Both the position numbers and the translations under genes were made by a program. A stretch of 64,000 nt of DNA from Elephas maximus indicus. Taxonomy: Eukaryota > Chordata > Mammalia > Proboscidea > Elephantidae. Of this stretch, positions 44,190 through 55,784 are shown one piece after another (within the stretch, counting starts at the first letter, position 1; each line of letters starts with the position of its first letter). The notes beneath the pieces were generated by a model. The model saw nothing but the letters and a program-made list of their open reading frames with translations. It did not search any database and was not told the origin of the DNA. Location: positions 85,574,001-85,638,000 of the forward strand of contig NC_064820.1 in NCBI RefSeq assembly GCF_024166365.1. Direction: 5' to 3'.

Positions 44190-45852
44190 AGTTGCAGTCT
44201 TGAAAGATTCTATGGGCAAAATACTGAATAACACAGGAAGCATCAAAAGAAGATGGAAGGAATACACAGAGTCACTGTACCAAAAAAATTGTCAATGTCC
44301 AATCATTTCAGGAGGTAGCACGTGATCAAGAACCGATGGTACTGAAGGAAGAAGTCCGAGTTGCACTGAAGACATCAGCAAAAAACAAGGCTCTGGGAAC
44401 TGACAGAATAGCAGCTGAGGTGTTTCAACAAATAGATGCAGCACCAGAAGGGCTCACTCGTCTATGCCAAGAAATTTGGCAAACAGCTACCTGGCCACCC
44501 GACTGGGAGAGATCCATATTTATGCCTATTCCAAAGAAAGGTGATCCAACAGAATGTGGAAATTATTGAGCAATGTCATGAATACAACAACACACAAGTA
44601 AAATTTTGATGAAGATCATCCAAAAACAGTTGCAGCAGTACATTGACAGGGAACTGCCAGAAATTCAAGCCGGATTCAGAAGAGGACATGGGACCAGGGA
44701 TGTCATTGCTGATGTCAAATGGATCTTGGCTGAAAGCAGAGAATACCAGAAAGATGTTTTCCTGTGTTTTATTTATCATGCAAAGGTGTTCGACTGTGTG
44801 GATCGTAACAAACTATGAATAATGTTACAAAGAATGGGAATTCCAGAACACTTAACTGTGCTTATGAGGAACCTGTACATAAATCAACAGGCAGCTGTTC
44901 AAACAGAACAAGGGGATACTGTGTGGTTTAAAGTCAGGAAGGGTGTGTGTCAGGGTTGTATCCTTTCACCATGCTTATTCAATCTGTATGCTGAGTAAAT
45001 AGTCCGAGAAGCTGGACTATATGAAAAAGAACAGGGCATCAGAATTGGAGGAAGACTCAATAACAACCTGCAATATGCAGACAACACAGCCTTGCTTGCT
45101 GAAAGCAAAGAGGGCTTGAAGCACTAATTGATGAAGATCGAAGACCACAGCCTTTAGTATGGATTGCACCTCAATATAAAGAAAACAAAAATCCTCACAA
45201 TTGAACCAATAACATCATGATAAATGGAGAAAAGATTGAAGTAGTGAAAGATTTCATTTTACCTGGATCCACAATCAACGCCCATGGAAGCTGCAGTCAA
45301 GAAATCAAATGATGCATTGAATTGCAAATCTGCTGCAAAAGACCTCTTTAAAGTGTTAAAAAGCAAAGATGTCAGTTTAAGGATTAAGGTGCACCTGACC
45401 CAAGCCATGGTGTTTTCAGTTGCCTGATATGCATGCAAAAGCTGGACAATGAATAAGGAAGAATGAAGAAGAGTTGACACCTTTGAATTATGGTGCTGGT
45501 AAAGAATATCGATTATACCACAGACTTCCAAAAGAATGAACAAATCTGTCTTGGAAGAAATATAGCCAAAATGTTCCCTAGAAGCAGGGATGGCGAGACT
45601 TCATCTCACATACTTTGGACATGTTATCAGGAGGGTCCAGCTCCTGGAGAAGGACATCATGCTTGGTAAAGTAGAGGATCAGTGAAAAAGAGGAAGTCCC
45701 TGAACAAGGTGGATTGACACAGTGGCTGCAACAATGGGTTCAAGAGTAATGATTGCGAGAATGGCACAAGACCGGAGAGTGTTTCATTCCATTGTACATA
45801 GGATCTCTATGAGTAGGAACTGACTCACTGGCACCTAACAACAATAACAATG
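44190..45852 (+). pseudogene. RTE LINE copy (about 1.7 kb), RT and C-terminal region
   Basis: The longest RTE piece here. The RT N-terminal region (44336-44569: 'KNKALGTDRIAAEVFQQ', 'LCQEIWQTATWPPDWERSIF') is followed by palm sequence (44606-44818). The active-site box reads YADN instead of YADD (45074-45085), so a catalytic aspartate is lost. There are frameshifts and stops throughout. It ends in 'ggcacctaacaacaataacaatg'. The 5' part (endonuclease) is missing. Confidence 0.9.
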
Positions 45853-46175
45853 AAGGAAAGGCTAGCCCCTATAGACTTTTGGAGTAATCAGGATCAGGAT
45901 CCAGACTTAAATATCAGTTAAGTTAGCTTTGGGATGAATTCAAGTTCAATCAAATGGGACTATATGTTTTTTTATGTGAAAAAGAAGTCCAGGACTGGTG
46001 CAGCTGGCTCCTTGTCTCTTTCTGCTCAACCATCTTTACTTGCGGTTTTGGTCTCATGGTCACAAAATGGCTGTTTAACTTCTAGGCATTGTGTACACAT
46101 TCTAGGCCAGAAGGGTAAATGTCAAAGGGTGAAAGATGCATGCCATTTTAATTTCTCATGTTTTATCAGAAAAAA
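45853..46175. other. No gene recognised
   Basis: Contains an old-repeat-like phrase ('ggtctcatggtcacaaaatggctg') that I cannot name. Confidence 0.4.
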
Positions 46176-49100
46176 ACATGAGAGGTGGGGCCAAGATGGC
46201 AGAATAGTCAGATGCTTCCTGTCATTCCTCTTACAACAAAGACCTGAAAAAACAAGTGAATCGAATATATATGACAATCTAGGAACCATAATCACCAAAG
46301 ACTAAGCTGAAGAATTGAACTGAGTGACAGGTGGAAGGAGAGACAGTTCAAAAGCAGTGGAAATGGGTAGCTACAGAGCTACAGATTGTGAATTTACTGG
46401 TGCCCTGCTAGCTGAGTCTGCACAGCGCACACGGGCTGAGGAAAGCAGCATCATCCCAAACCGAGGCCCACCACGTCTGGTGCAGACAAGCAGCAGTGAA
46501 TCTGCATGCACCTCCAGAAGCAAATAGGTGCAACACCAGACTTCTGAAAGTTAAGTACAAGCTCCCATCCTACTGCGCACACTGGCAAAATAGCCCTTCC
46601 TACCCCAGAGCTTCACAGCAGAGGAGCACTTCCATCCCCTCGCTCACCCCTACCCCCTGCTCTGACACCAGTCCCATGACATTCAATGTTGCTGGGAATT
46701 CAGGGCCAGTTGGGAGGCACTGCCCGTTCACCCAGCCATTGTCTTATGGGGTCTGCAAACTTGTAGCACCCTTTATTCCTGCCCAGACCCTTGTGGGTCA
46801 TTCCAACACTGCATACACTCATTAGCACAAAACAGCAGGGCATACACCTGAAGCCCATTTTCACCTGTATCAGTCAAGGGGGAGCTTCAAATCTGTGACA
46901 TTCGACACCTCCCCACCCCTTGGAAGAGGCCTCACCCACCCACACAGGAGGGCTGGAGGTACCACCTGCTCCCTCTAACCACCCATGACAGGGGTCTGAG
47001 AACTAGTGGTGTCTCCTGATCCAACCAACCAACAGCACCTGGCACCCAAAGACTGGCTCTACTACTCCCCAACTATATGTTCTAGGGGATAGGGACACAC
47101 CCTACATTCAAGCACCTGGGGGCAGATGTCAGCCCCCTGCATTGCCCCACACATCAACCCCCACTGCCCCACTGCCCTCTACTGCAACCAGAGACCTGTG
47201 CCTGCTCTGAACACCCTCCCCACAGCCCTCCCTAAGATTGTAGGAGAGAGTCTATACCACACACTTAGTGACCAACAACTGAGACACATTCCCTGAGTAA
47301 CTGCACCCCCGCAAAAACAGTGAACAGACTCCTGGGCTCATACACCTAGTAACTGCTCTGATCACCTGGAGACAGGACGTGAGCTTCAACGACACCAACA
47401 ACCAAAGTAGCTCACACACCCAGCATATATGGGCATATGAACACAAAACAAAACAAAAATATTGGATGCAGTAAACAAAAATACAATAAGTAAGTAAATA
47501 TAATAATTTATTGATGCCTCGGAGACAACAGTCAATATCAAATCACATATAGAAGTAGGACATGATAGCTCCAGCAAGCGACCAAAATAAAGAATCAGAA
47601 AACCTTCCAGAAGAAGATAAGGCAATGGAACTACCTGAGAAAAAACTCAAAAGAATGATATACTGAGCTCTCCAAGAGATCAGGCAAAACTCAGACCAAG
47701 CCAAGAAACACACAGACAAAGCAATAGGAAAATGCAGGAAAACATTGCAAGAGCAAAATGAAAGAATAAACAAGCTGCTAGAAACTGTACAGAGACAACA
47801 ACTAGAAATCTAAAAGATAACAAAATTTTAGAATTAGACAACTCAGTAGAAGGTCATAGGAGCAGAACTGAGACAATGGAAGTTAGAATTAGTGAGATTG
47901 AAGATAAATCCCTTGACACCAATTTGAGGAAAAATCAGAGGAAAGAATGAGAAAGAATGAAGAAAGCCTAAGAATTATGTGAAATACTCTCAAGAGGAAA
48001 AATCTATGAGTGATCAGAGTAGCAGAATGGGGGTGGGGGGTGATAACAGAAAACACAAAGAGAATTGTTGAAGATTTGCTGGCAGAAAAGTTCCCTAAAT
48101 ATCATGGAAGATGAGAAAATATCTACCCAAGAAGGTCAATGAACCCCATACAGGGTAAAAAAAAAAAAAAAGGTAGACCCCAAAATAAAGTCACCCAGAC
48201 GTAAAATAATCAAACTTGCCAAAACCAAAGACAAAGAAAGAATCTTGAGAGTGGCCAGAGATAAACGAAAAATCACCTACAAAGGAGATCCAATAAGATT
48301 AAACTATGACTACTCAGCAGAAAGCATGCAAGTAAGAAGGCATGGGATGACATTTATAAAGCCTTGAAGGAGAAAAATTGCCAGCCAAGACTTATATATC
48401 CAGCAAAATTGTCTCTTAAATATGATAGTGAAATTAGGTCATTTCCAGATAAACAGATACTAATGGAATTTGTAAAAACCAGACCAAAATTATAAGAAAT
48501 ATTAAAGGGAGTCCTCTGATAACCAACAACATCAGACAACAATCCAAGACTAGGACACAGGACAAATCAACCAGTTATCAACCCAAATAGGGTATTCACA
48601 AAAACAAATCAAAGCTAAAAGATTGAAAATAGGGGACCAGAGACATCAATATATAAATGATGAAAACATCAAAACAAAAGAGAGAATAAACAGTGTAGTC
48701 ATAGAGCTTCCATATGGAGAGGAAGTTAAGGTAATGTCAAGAAATAGAAGATTGGTTTAAACTTAGAAAAACAGAGGTAAATTTCAAGGTAACCACAAAA
48801 GAAGCTAACAAACTTACGCATCAAAATAAAAAAGAAGGAAAGCATAAAGACTCAGCAAACACAAAATCAACAATAATGAAAGAGATGAGAAGAAAGTCCG
48901 TACAAGAACTCAGCACAGAAAATTAAGCAGAGCAAAGAAACTGTCAATACCACCAAAAAAACAAAAAAAAAATCAAAATGACAGCAATAAACTCATGCCT
49001 ATCAATAATTTACACTGAATGTAAATAGCCTAAATGTGCCAGTTAAAAGACAGAGAGTGGCAGAATGAACAAAAAATCGTGATTTACCTATATGCTGTCT

Positions 49101-50607
49101 ACAGTAGACACACCTTAAACACAAAGACATACTAAAACTTAACAGATGGAAAAAAATACATCAAGCAAACAACAAGCAAAAAAGAGCAAGAGTGGCAATA
49201 CTAATATCCAATAAAATAGACTTTAAAGCAAAATCTATCATAAAGGATAAAGAAGGACACCATATAATGATTAAAGGGTCAATACACCAGAAGGACATAA
49301 CCATAATAAATATATATGTACCCAATGACAGCCCTCCAAAATACATAAAACAAACTCTAACAGCATTAAAAAGAGAAATAGACAGCTCCACAATAATAGC
49401 AGAAGACCTCAACATACCACTTTTGGTGAAGGACAGAACATCTAGAAAGAAACTCAGTATAGATACGAAAGATCTAAATGCCACAATCAACCAACTTGAT
49501 CTCATAGACATATACAGAACACTCCACCCAAGAGCAGCAAAGTATACATATTCTTTTCCAACATACATGGAACATTTGCCAAAATAGACCACATTTTAGG
49601 CCACGAAGCAAGCCTTAATAGAATCTAAAACATCGAAATAATACAAAGCATCTTTTCGGATCGTAATAGCATAAAAGTAGAAATCAATAACAGAAACAGC
49701 AAAGATACCAAATACGTGGAAACTGAACAACACCTTGCTTAAAAACTACTGGGTTATAGAAGAAATCAGGGATGGAATAAAAGAAAAGTTCATACAATCA
49801 AATGAGAATGAAAACACATCTCACCAAAACCTTTGGGACACAGCAAAAGCAGTGCTTAGAGATCAATTTATGGCAATAAATGCACACATCCAAAAAGAAG
49901 AAAGGGCCAAAATCAAAACATTAACCCTACAAGAACAAATTGAGAGTAGCAAAAGGAACCCTCAGGCACCAGAAGAAAGGAAATAATAAAGATTAGAGTA
50001 GAAATAAATGAAATAGAGAATAGAAAAACAATTGAAAGAATCAACGAGACCAAAATTTGTTCTTTGAAAAAATCGACAAACCATTGGCCAAACTGAAAAA
50101 GAAAAACAGAAGAGGAAGCAAATAACCAAATATGAAATGAGATGGGTGATATCACAACAGACCCAACTAAAATAAAAAGGATTATAAGAGAGTATTATGA
50201 AAAATTGTACTCCAATGAAAACCTAGAGGAAATGCACAAATTTCTAGAAACACGTTACCTACCTATACTAACACAAACTGAGGTAAAAAGAATAAGAAAC
50301 CCATAACAAAAGAAAATATTGAAGAGATAAAAAAACAAAACAAAACAAAAAACTCCTGACAAAAAAATAGCCCTGGCCTGGATTGCTTCACTGGAGAATT
50401 GTACAAGACCAAATGGGCAGCTCCTGTTCAAAAGCAGGACAAAAAGGCAGGAAGGAACGGGAACTGGATGAATGGACACAGGGAACCCGGAGTGGAAAGG
50501 GAGAGTGTGCTCTCACATTGTGGGGATTGCAACCAATGTCACAAAATTTTTGAATGAGAAATTGAGTGGTAAACTTTCACCTAAAGCACAATAAAAAGAA
50601 AAAAAAA
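46176..50607 (+). mobile_element. L1 with 5'UTR and endonuclease but most of RT deleted
   Basis: It starts with the L1 hallmark 'ggtggggccaagatggcagaatag' and has a long 5'UTR (46.2-47.5 kb). Decayed ORF1-related sequence follows (about 47.6-48.5 kb), then ORF2 endonuclease (49.1-49.6 kb) and the linker. At about 50409 the RT start ('gcttcactggagaattgtacaagacc') jumps straight into the 3'UTR ('aaatgggcagctcctgttcaaaagc ... cacctaaagcacaataaaaag'). About 3 kb of RT and C-terminal coding sequence is absent. It is inactive. Confidence 0.85.
49192..49587 (+). pseudogene. L1 ORF2 endonuclease fragment
   Basis: 131 residues of the AP-like endonuclease: 'AILISNKIDFKAKSIIKDKEGH', 'DITIINIYVPND', 'PKYIKQTLTALKREID', 'LIDIYRTLHP'. 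The catalytic-region box usually GDFN reads EDLN. Flanking frames are broken; a linker fragment lies at 49735-49986. Confidence 0.88.
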
Positions 50608-50821
50608 TTACCTTTCTTTAGTGCCTGACCCAGTGATTTCCACTTACCGGGTCATATGACTACCTCTACTTATAAGGGAAACAAGTATTTTTTAGCAAAA
50701 AGCTTAGTCATGTGGCCACAGTAGCTGCAAGGGAAGTTGGGAAATGTAGTCACGTCCCAGCCACAGCTCTGCCACCGAAATTACAATAAAATCAGAGATG
50801 TGTTGGTAAAAAAGGCAGATT
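50608..50821. other. No gene recognised
   Basis: Short unassigned stretch between the L1 and a MIR. Confidence 0.4.
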
Positions 50822-50968
50822 AGCACAACTTTCTAGCTGTGGCCCAGGACAATAACTTAACCTCTCTGTGTCCTGGTTTTCTTATTTACAAAATGGGGAT
50901 GGAAATGGTACTTACCTTGAGGATTATTAGGAAGATAAAATGAGTTAATATTTATAAAGCACAGAGAA
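50822..50968 (+). repeat. MIR SINE
   Basis: Core 'acttaacctctctgtgtcctgg', then 'aaaatggggatggaaatggtacttaccttgaggattattaggaagataaaatgagtt' and 'aaagcacagagaac'. A clear MIR. Confidence 0.88.
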
Positions 50969-50970
50969 CA

Positions 50971-51484
50971 AGTTGTTAGTTGCCGTTAAGTTGATTCTGA
51001 CTCATGGAGAGCCCGTGAGTGCAGAGTAGCACTGCTCCATAGGGTTTTCAAGTCTGTAGTCTTTCAGAAGCAAATCACCAGGCCTATCTTCTTCTTCTTC
51101 CTTTTTTAATATTTTAACAGATGCTAAGCTTTTGGCCACGTTTTTATTCAGGCAATTTATATCATGTTCTGTGTTCCTAAAGTATTGTATCATTATTAAT
51201 TTTTTCTTTTTTATTGTACTTTAGGTGAAGGTTTACAGAACACACTAGTTTCTCATCAACCAGCTAGTACACACATTGTTCTATGACATTGGTTAACAAC
51301 CCCACAACATGTCAGCACTCTCCCTTCTTAGCCCTGGGTTTCCTATTATCAGCTTTCCTGTTCCCTTCTGCCTTCCAGTCCCTGGCCAAGCCTATCTTTT
51401 GAGGTGCCACTGCATGGGTTTGAACTGCCAATCTTTCAGCTAGTAGTTGAGCTTTTAGCCATTTATGCTACCCAGGGACGCCAT
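50971..51484 (-). repeat. AfroSINE subtype, antisense, split by an L1
   Basis: Left part 50971-51090 ('gttgttagttgccgttaagttgattctg' to 'caccaggcctatctt') and right part 51390-51484 ('gcctatcttttgaggtgccac' to 'ctacccagggacgcc'). Both sides repeat GCCTATCTT, the target duplication of the inserted L1. Confidence 0.88.
51091..51389 (-). mobile_element. 5'-truncated L1 3' end with probable 3' transduction
   Basis: Antisense. 51203-51389 is L1 3'UTR (same blocks as 6544 and 39207). Between the L1 A-tail (about 51200) and the target duplication at 51082-51090 lie about 110 bp of non-L1 sequence that ends, on the minus strand, in an A/G-rich tail. This layout is that of an L1 transcript that read through into flanking DNA. 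Confidence 0.7.
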
Positions 51485-51596
51485 GCTGTAAAGTGTTTCT
51501 TAAATAAATTAAGAAAGGGTCTAGTATTCACCGGGTAGGCAGTTAGTTAGGTCTACCATTAAGCATAGCTTTTCTGCAGTAACAGCCTGTTATACA

Positions 51597-51901
51597 TTGT
51601 TGTTAGGTGCTGCGAGTTGGTTCTGACTCACGGCGACACTACGTACAACAGAACGAAGCACTGCCCGGTCCTGTGCCACGTTCACAATCGTTGTTACGTG
51701 TGAGCCCATTGTTGCAGCCACTGTGTCAATCCATCTCATCGAGGGTCTTCTTCTTTTTCTCTGACCCTCTACCAAGCATGATGTCCTTGTCCAGGGACTG
51801 GTCCCTCCTGATAGCATGTCCAAAGTATGTGAGACAAAGTCAAACCACCCTTGCTTCTAAGGAGCATTCTGGCTGTACTTCTTCCAAGACAGATTTGTTA
51901 A
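51597..51901 (-). repeat. RTE LINE 3' end, antisense
   Basis: Begins 'tgttgttaggtgctgcgagttggttctgactcacggcgac' and reads back to 'ttctggctgtacttcttccaagacagatttgtt'. It is better preserved than the copy at 42711. Confidence 0.9.
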
Positions 51902-52004
51902 AGGGTACTTAGGTAATTATAATAATGTTGGCTCCCTATAGTGAGGGGAACTGAGTGGCTGAGGGATGGTGGTGGGAGGGAATTTTGTTTTGATTCTTTT
52001 TTTT

Positions 52005-53100
52005 AAAGAATATTTTATTGTGTCTTAGGTGAAAGTTTATGCAGCAAATTAGATTCCCTTTTAACAGTTTTGATACAGATTGTTCCATGTCATTGCTTAG
52101 TTTTTACAATGTGTCAGTATTCTCATTATTTCCATTCTGTTTGTTCTGTTTCCATTGATCTAGCTTCCCTTCCCCTCCTTGCCTTCTCATCTTTGCTTTT
52201 GGGTAAGTGTTGACTCTTGGCTCCCATATAGTTAATGTTTAAGGGAGTACATTACTCACAGGTGATATTGTTTATTTAATAAGCCAATCTATTATTTGGC
52301 TGAAAGGCGACCTGCAGAAATAACTTGAATTCCAAGTTCAAAGGTAATCCTATGGTGATAGTCTCTGGGGTCCCTCTAGTCTTTTTCTGTCCAGTAGGCC
52401 TGGCCTTTTTTAGGAATTTGAGTTTTGTTCTACATTTTTCTATTCTATCCGGGACCTTCTATTGTGTCCCTGGCCAGGTCAGTAGTGATAGCTGGGCACC
52501 ATCTAGTTCTTCTGCTCTCAGGTTAGAAGAGGCTGTGGTTCATGTGGGCTGTTAGTCTGGTAGATTAGTTTTTTCTTTGAGCCTTTGATTTCCTTCATTC
52601 TCTTTTGCGCCACATGAGTAGAGACCAGTAGTTGTATCTTAGATGGCTGCTCACAGGCTTTTAAGACCCCAGATGCTACTCACCAAACTAGGATGTAATA
52701 CATTATCTTTGTGAACTACGTTATGCCAATTGACTAAGTGGTCCCCCGAGACTATTCCCAAGCCTTCTAATCCAGTAAACCAAACCTGCAAGTTGTTTGG
52801 CTATGTCTAAGAAGCCTCTGTAACTGTGCACCCTGTGTGGTTTGTTGTATATGTGGATATATACATAGCACACACAAACGTGTATATACATAAGCCTATA
52901 GATACACCTACACATGCACGTGCATATACCCATATGCCTTCCCATGCACATATATGCATCCATATCTACCTACATAACCACACACTTATTTTTTGGATGT
53001 TTTTTACTGTTGTTGCAAAACTGTATATGTTATAGCATTTACTGAAATTGACTCTTTTTCTTGAGTACTGTTTTGACTGTGTTGTGAAGTTTGAGTGATA
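52005..53100 (-). repeat. L1 3'UTR, antisense, older subfamily
   Basis: Begins 'aagaatattttattgtgtcttaggtgaaagtttatgc' and includes 'ccagcttcccttcccctccttgccttc', 'agatggctgctcacaggcttttaagaccccagatgctac' and 'gttatgccaattgactaagtgg'. The far end (52850-52980) is an imperfect CA/TA-rich microsatellite. The left half is firm; the boundary beyond 52.8 kb is not. Confidence 0.75.
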
Positions 53101-53282
53101 TAAACGTAAAGCTTGTTCAAAAATTAAAAAAGGAATTAATTAACTTGAACTGTTAATAATGCCACACTGTAGTTTGTACAAATTCAGTACTGATTGGCAT
53201 TTGGCCTGTGCTTGAGTCCGTAATTACTAATCCTCTGACCAGGGAGAAGAGAAATGTGATGGGTAAAGCTGGCATAAAGGAG

Positions 53283-53508
53283 TACTGTATTTTTACCCTA
53301 ATAACGTGAGCCTTTTACGTTTGTTTGCCAACCATTCTGTCTCCCCAACAGTTATTTTCATAAGTGCAGCTATGTCAATTTTTTTTTTACGTGTTGCTGT
53401 AAAAAAAAAAAAATTAGAATAGCATGCTTACGAAAATACCTTGGCAGGGGAGGGCAAGGTTGGCAAACAAATTTACAATGTTCGCATTATTTGCGTAAAA
53501 ATATAGTA
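53283..53508. mobile_element. 226-bp element with 51-bp terminal inverted repeats and TA ends
   Basis: The left end 53283-53333 (TACTGTATTTTTACCCTAAT...) and the right end 53458-53508, read in reverse complement (TACTATATTTTTACGCAAAT...), match at 41 of 51 positions. The innermost 11 (GTTTGCCAACC) are identical. Both ends abut TA, as in Tc1/mariner elements. An inner T-run/A-run pair (about 53378-53415) adds another stem. It has no ORF. I cannot name the family. Confidence 0.75.
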
Positions 53509-54094
53509 GCTGGGTGAATTCTGAAATGTGAGGCTGAGCTGCATTGTTCTGCCTGACTCTCCTCCCCAGACAGGGCTCATTTGGGTCCCAGCAATCTTCG
53601 CCTCATCTCCTACGAGACAGACTGTGTGTCAGCTTGAGGAGATGATCACTGTATGCGGATTAAAGCCACTATCATTTTCTGAGCATTCTATGTCCCAAGA
53701 TGCTATCTCTTAATACGAGGCACTCAAGGAGATTCGTCCTGAATTTTGGCTGGATGAGCAACATGGCACTTTACAACCAAATGAAGGAAAATTTTAGTTT
53801 CCATTCTTGAAACATGAGTAGATTTTCCTGCCTCCTATATTTTATGTTAAGATGAAAGAGTAATTTATTATTTTCCTGTTCCTGATTTCCAGTGAGATTC
53901 CCATTTCTAAGCTAAAGGGAAAGGGACAGTATTTTTAGTCATTTTCTCCTGAAGCACAAAATAGGGGTTTCTTATTTAACACAGAGTGAGGGAGGGCGAT
54001 TTGTGATTGACAGAGGCCCAGAGTTTTCCTAAAATCTTGGTAAATATTTGAAATTATAATTTTATTCTTTTGGTTGGTGTGTTTAAATTTTTTT
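53509..54094. other. No gene recognised
   Basis: Unassigned sequence. The ORF at 53528-53713 has no domain. Confidence 0.4.
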
Positions 54095-54380
54095 TTTTTT
54101 ATCGTGGTGAAAATATACCTAACAAAAATATGCCGTCTCAACTATTTCTACATGTACAGTTCAGTAACACTGATTACATTCTCCAAGTTGTGCAACCATT
54201 CTTTTTCCTTTTCCAAGCCATTCTACCACTGTTAACATAAACTCAAGGCCCCTTAAGCAGTATAGTATTACTCTTGCTTTATGTTTTCTCTTCCCATCCA
54301 ATTGCTCCTTTTGTGAACTTCGGCCCCTGGGAAGATACTGACTCTCTTTTCTTGGAGTACACTGATGGCGTTTTCCCCCC
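54095..54380 (-). repeat. Probable old L1 3' end, antisense
   Basis: A T run followed by 'atcgtggtgaaaatatacctaacaaaaatatgccgtctcaac' and 'gtacagttcagtaacactgattacattctcc'. It resembles reversed L1M 3'UTR. The right boundary is uncertain. Confidence 0.5.
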
Positions 54381-54395
54381 TTATGCTTCCTTGAA

Positions 54396-54588
54396 GGAGC
54401 TCTGGTGGCATAAAGGGTTAAGTTCTAGCAACTCTGTGGAAGAAAAACCAGGCAATTTGCTGCCATAAATATTAAAAAAAAAAAAAAAACTAGCCATAAA
54501 TATTACAGCCAAGAAAACCCCATGGGGCAGTTCTGCTCTGTCACATGGGTTGCTATGAGTTGGAATCCACTCCACAGCACCTAACAAC
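54396..54588 (+). repeat. AfroSINE with target duplication and an internal A-run insertion
   Basis: A diverged sense copy bounded by ATGCTTCCTTGAA (54383-54395) and ATGCCTCCTTGAA (54589-54601). Inside, GCCATAAATATTA occurs twice (54462-54474 and 54493-54505) around an 18-bp insert of 15 A plus CTA. Confidence 0.88.
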
Positions 54589-54601
54589 ATGCCTCCTTGA
54601 A

Positions 54602-55238
54602 CTCAGTGCATTTACTCAGGAAAATTGACCAAATGGATTGTTTGGTATATGTCTAACATTAAAGGGACCTAAATACCTTCAGAAACCATTTTTTAATGAC
54701 TTGAAAATTAGAACATTAAAAAACCAATTAGTTGTGGAGAGTACCCAGTTTAACCACCCCCAGTGGTTATCTGTTGTCACAGATTATGCTTTTGCTGGGA
54801 CCCAAGGGTCCCCATGCTCCGCCGACACTGGCTGCCTTCCCAGCCATAATTCCCACAATCCTTTGTGAGATTCATCCTGGGCCTCACAAGACTGGATCCT
54901 GCTGGTTCCCCAAAACTTGCCACTTGACTCACCTATACCTCTCAGATGCTGCCTTGTCATGAACTGTTTCCTGATCCCCTCAACCAGCAACTACAATTGC
55001 AGTTTGTGGATTCTCTAGGGCTCTTACCACAGCCAGCCTTATATTACAGTTATTTGGGTCCATGTCACACAGTCTTGGAGGCAGAGACCAGGTCTGAACT
55101 GTGTTTGCCTCCCTGCTGCCTCTGATCCAGTACTGGGGACATAGCATGTGGTTTTAATGCGAGTTGCACCAAATGTGTTGAACACAAAGGAATAAAGAGA
55201 TGAACCAAATCTAGAGATTCTTCTCCGCCAAAAATGTG
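54602..55238. other. No gene recognised
   Basis: Unassigned sequence. Overlapping small ORFs at 54638-54990 show no domain or conserved pattern. Confidence 0.4.
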
Positions 55239-55246
55239 CTTTCTAA

Positions 55247-55776
55247 CAGGGGTTGGTAAACTATGGCCCATGGGGCCAAATCCAGCCACCACTGGTTTTT
55301 GCAAGGTCCATGAGCTAAGAATGCTTTTATATCATTGTTGTTGTTAGTTGCTGGCGAGTTGATTTGGACTCATGGCAGCTTCATGTGTGCAGAGTGGAAC
55401 TACTCCATAGAGTTTTAAAGGCTGTGATCTTTTGGAAGCAAATTGCCAGGCCTGGCCCCCAAAGTGCCCCTGGGTGGTGCCAGCCACCAGATTTCAGCTA
55501 GTAGAAGAGCGCTTAACCATTTGCTCCATCCTGGGACTCCAAAATATCAAAAGAATAATATTTTATGATACATGAAAATTATATGAAATTTCAATTTCAG
55601 TGTCCACCAATAAAGTTTTATTGGAACACAGCCTTACTCATTTGTTTACACGTTGTCTATGATTGTTTTTGCACTATCAGGGCCGAGTTGAGTAGCTACA
55701 ACAAAGATGGTACAGCCTGCAAAGCCTAAAATATTTCTTATCAGGGCACTTTAAAGAAAAAGTTTATGGACCCTTG
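55247..55776. repeat. Old hAT-type DNA transposon fossil, split by a SINE
   Basis: The ends are inverted (CAGGGGTTGGTAAACTATGG and, reversed, 'aaagtttatggacccttg'). The flanks CTTTCTAA (55239-55246) and CTCTATAA (55777-55784) are a decayed 8-bp duplication. The body ('aataaagttttattggaacacagcc', 'gcactatcagggccgagttgagtagctac', 'cctgcaaagcctaaaatattt') is a well-known old mammalian nonautonomous element, probably of the Charlie group. Confidence 0.75.
55334..55540 (-). repeat. AfroSINE subtype inside the hAT fossil
   Basis: Antisense, from 'attgttgttgttagttgctggcgagttgatt' to 'gctccatcctgggactcc'. It interrupts the hAT fossil between 'gcttttatatc' and 'aaaatatcaaaag'. Confidence 0.88.
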
Positions 55777-55784
55777 CTCTATAA

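Noticed and set aside
49161-49592. 143-residue minus-strand open frame
   Set aside because: It is the complement of the L1 endonuclease coding sequence.
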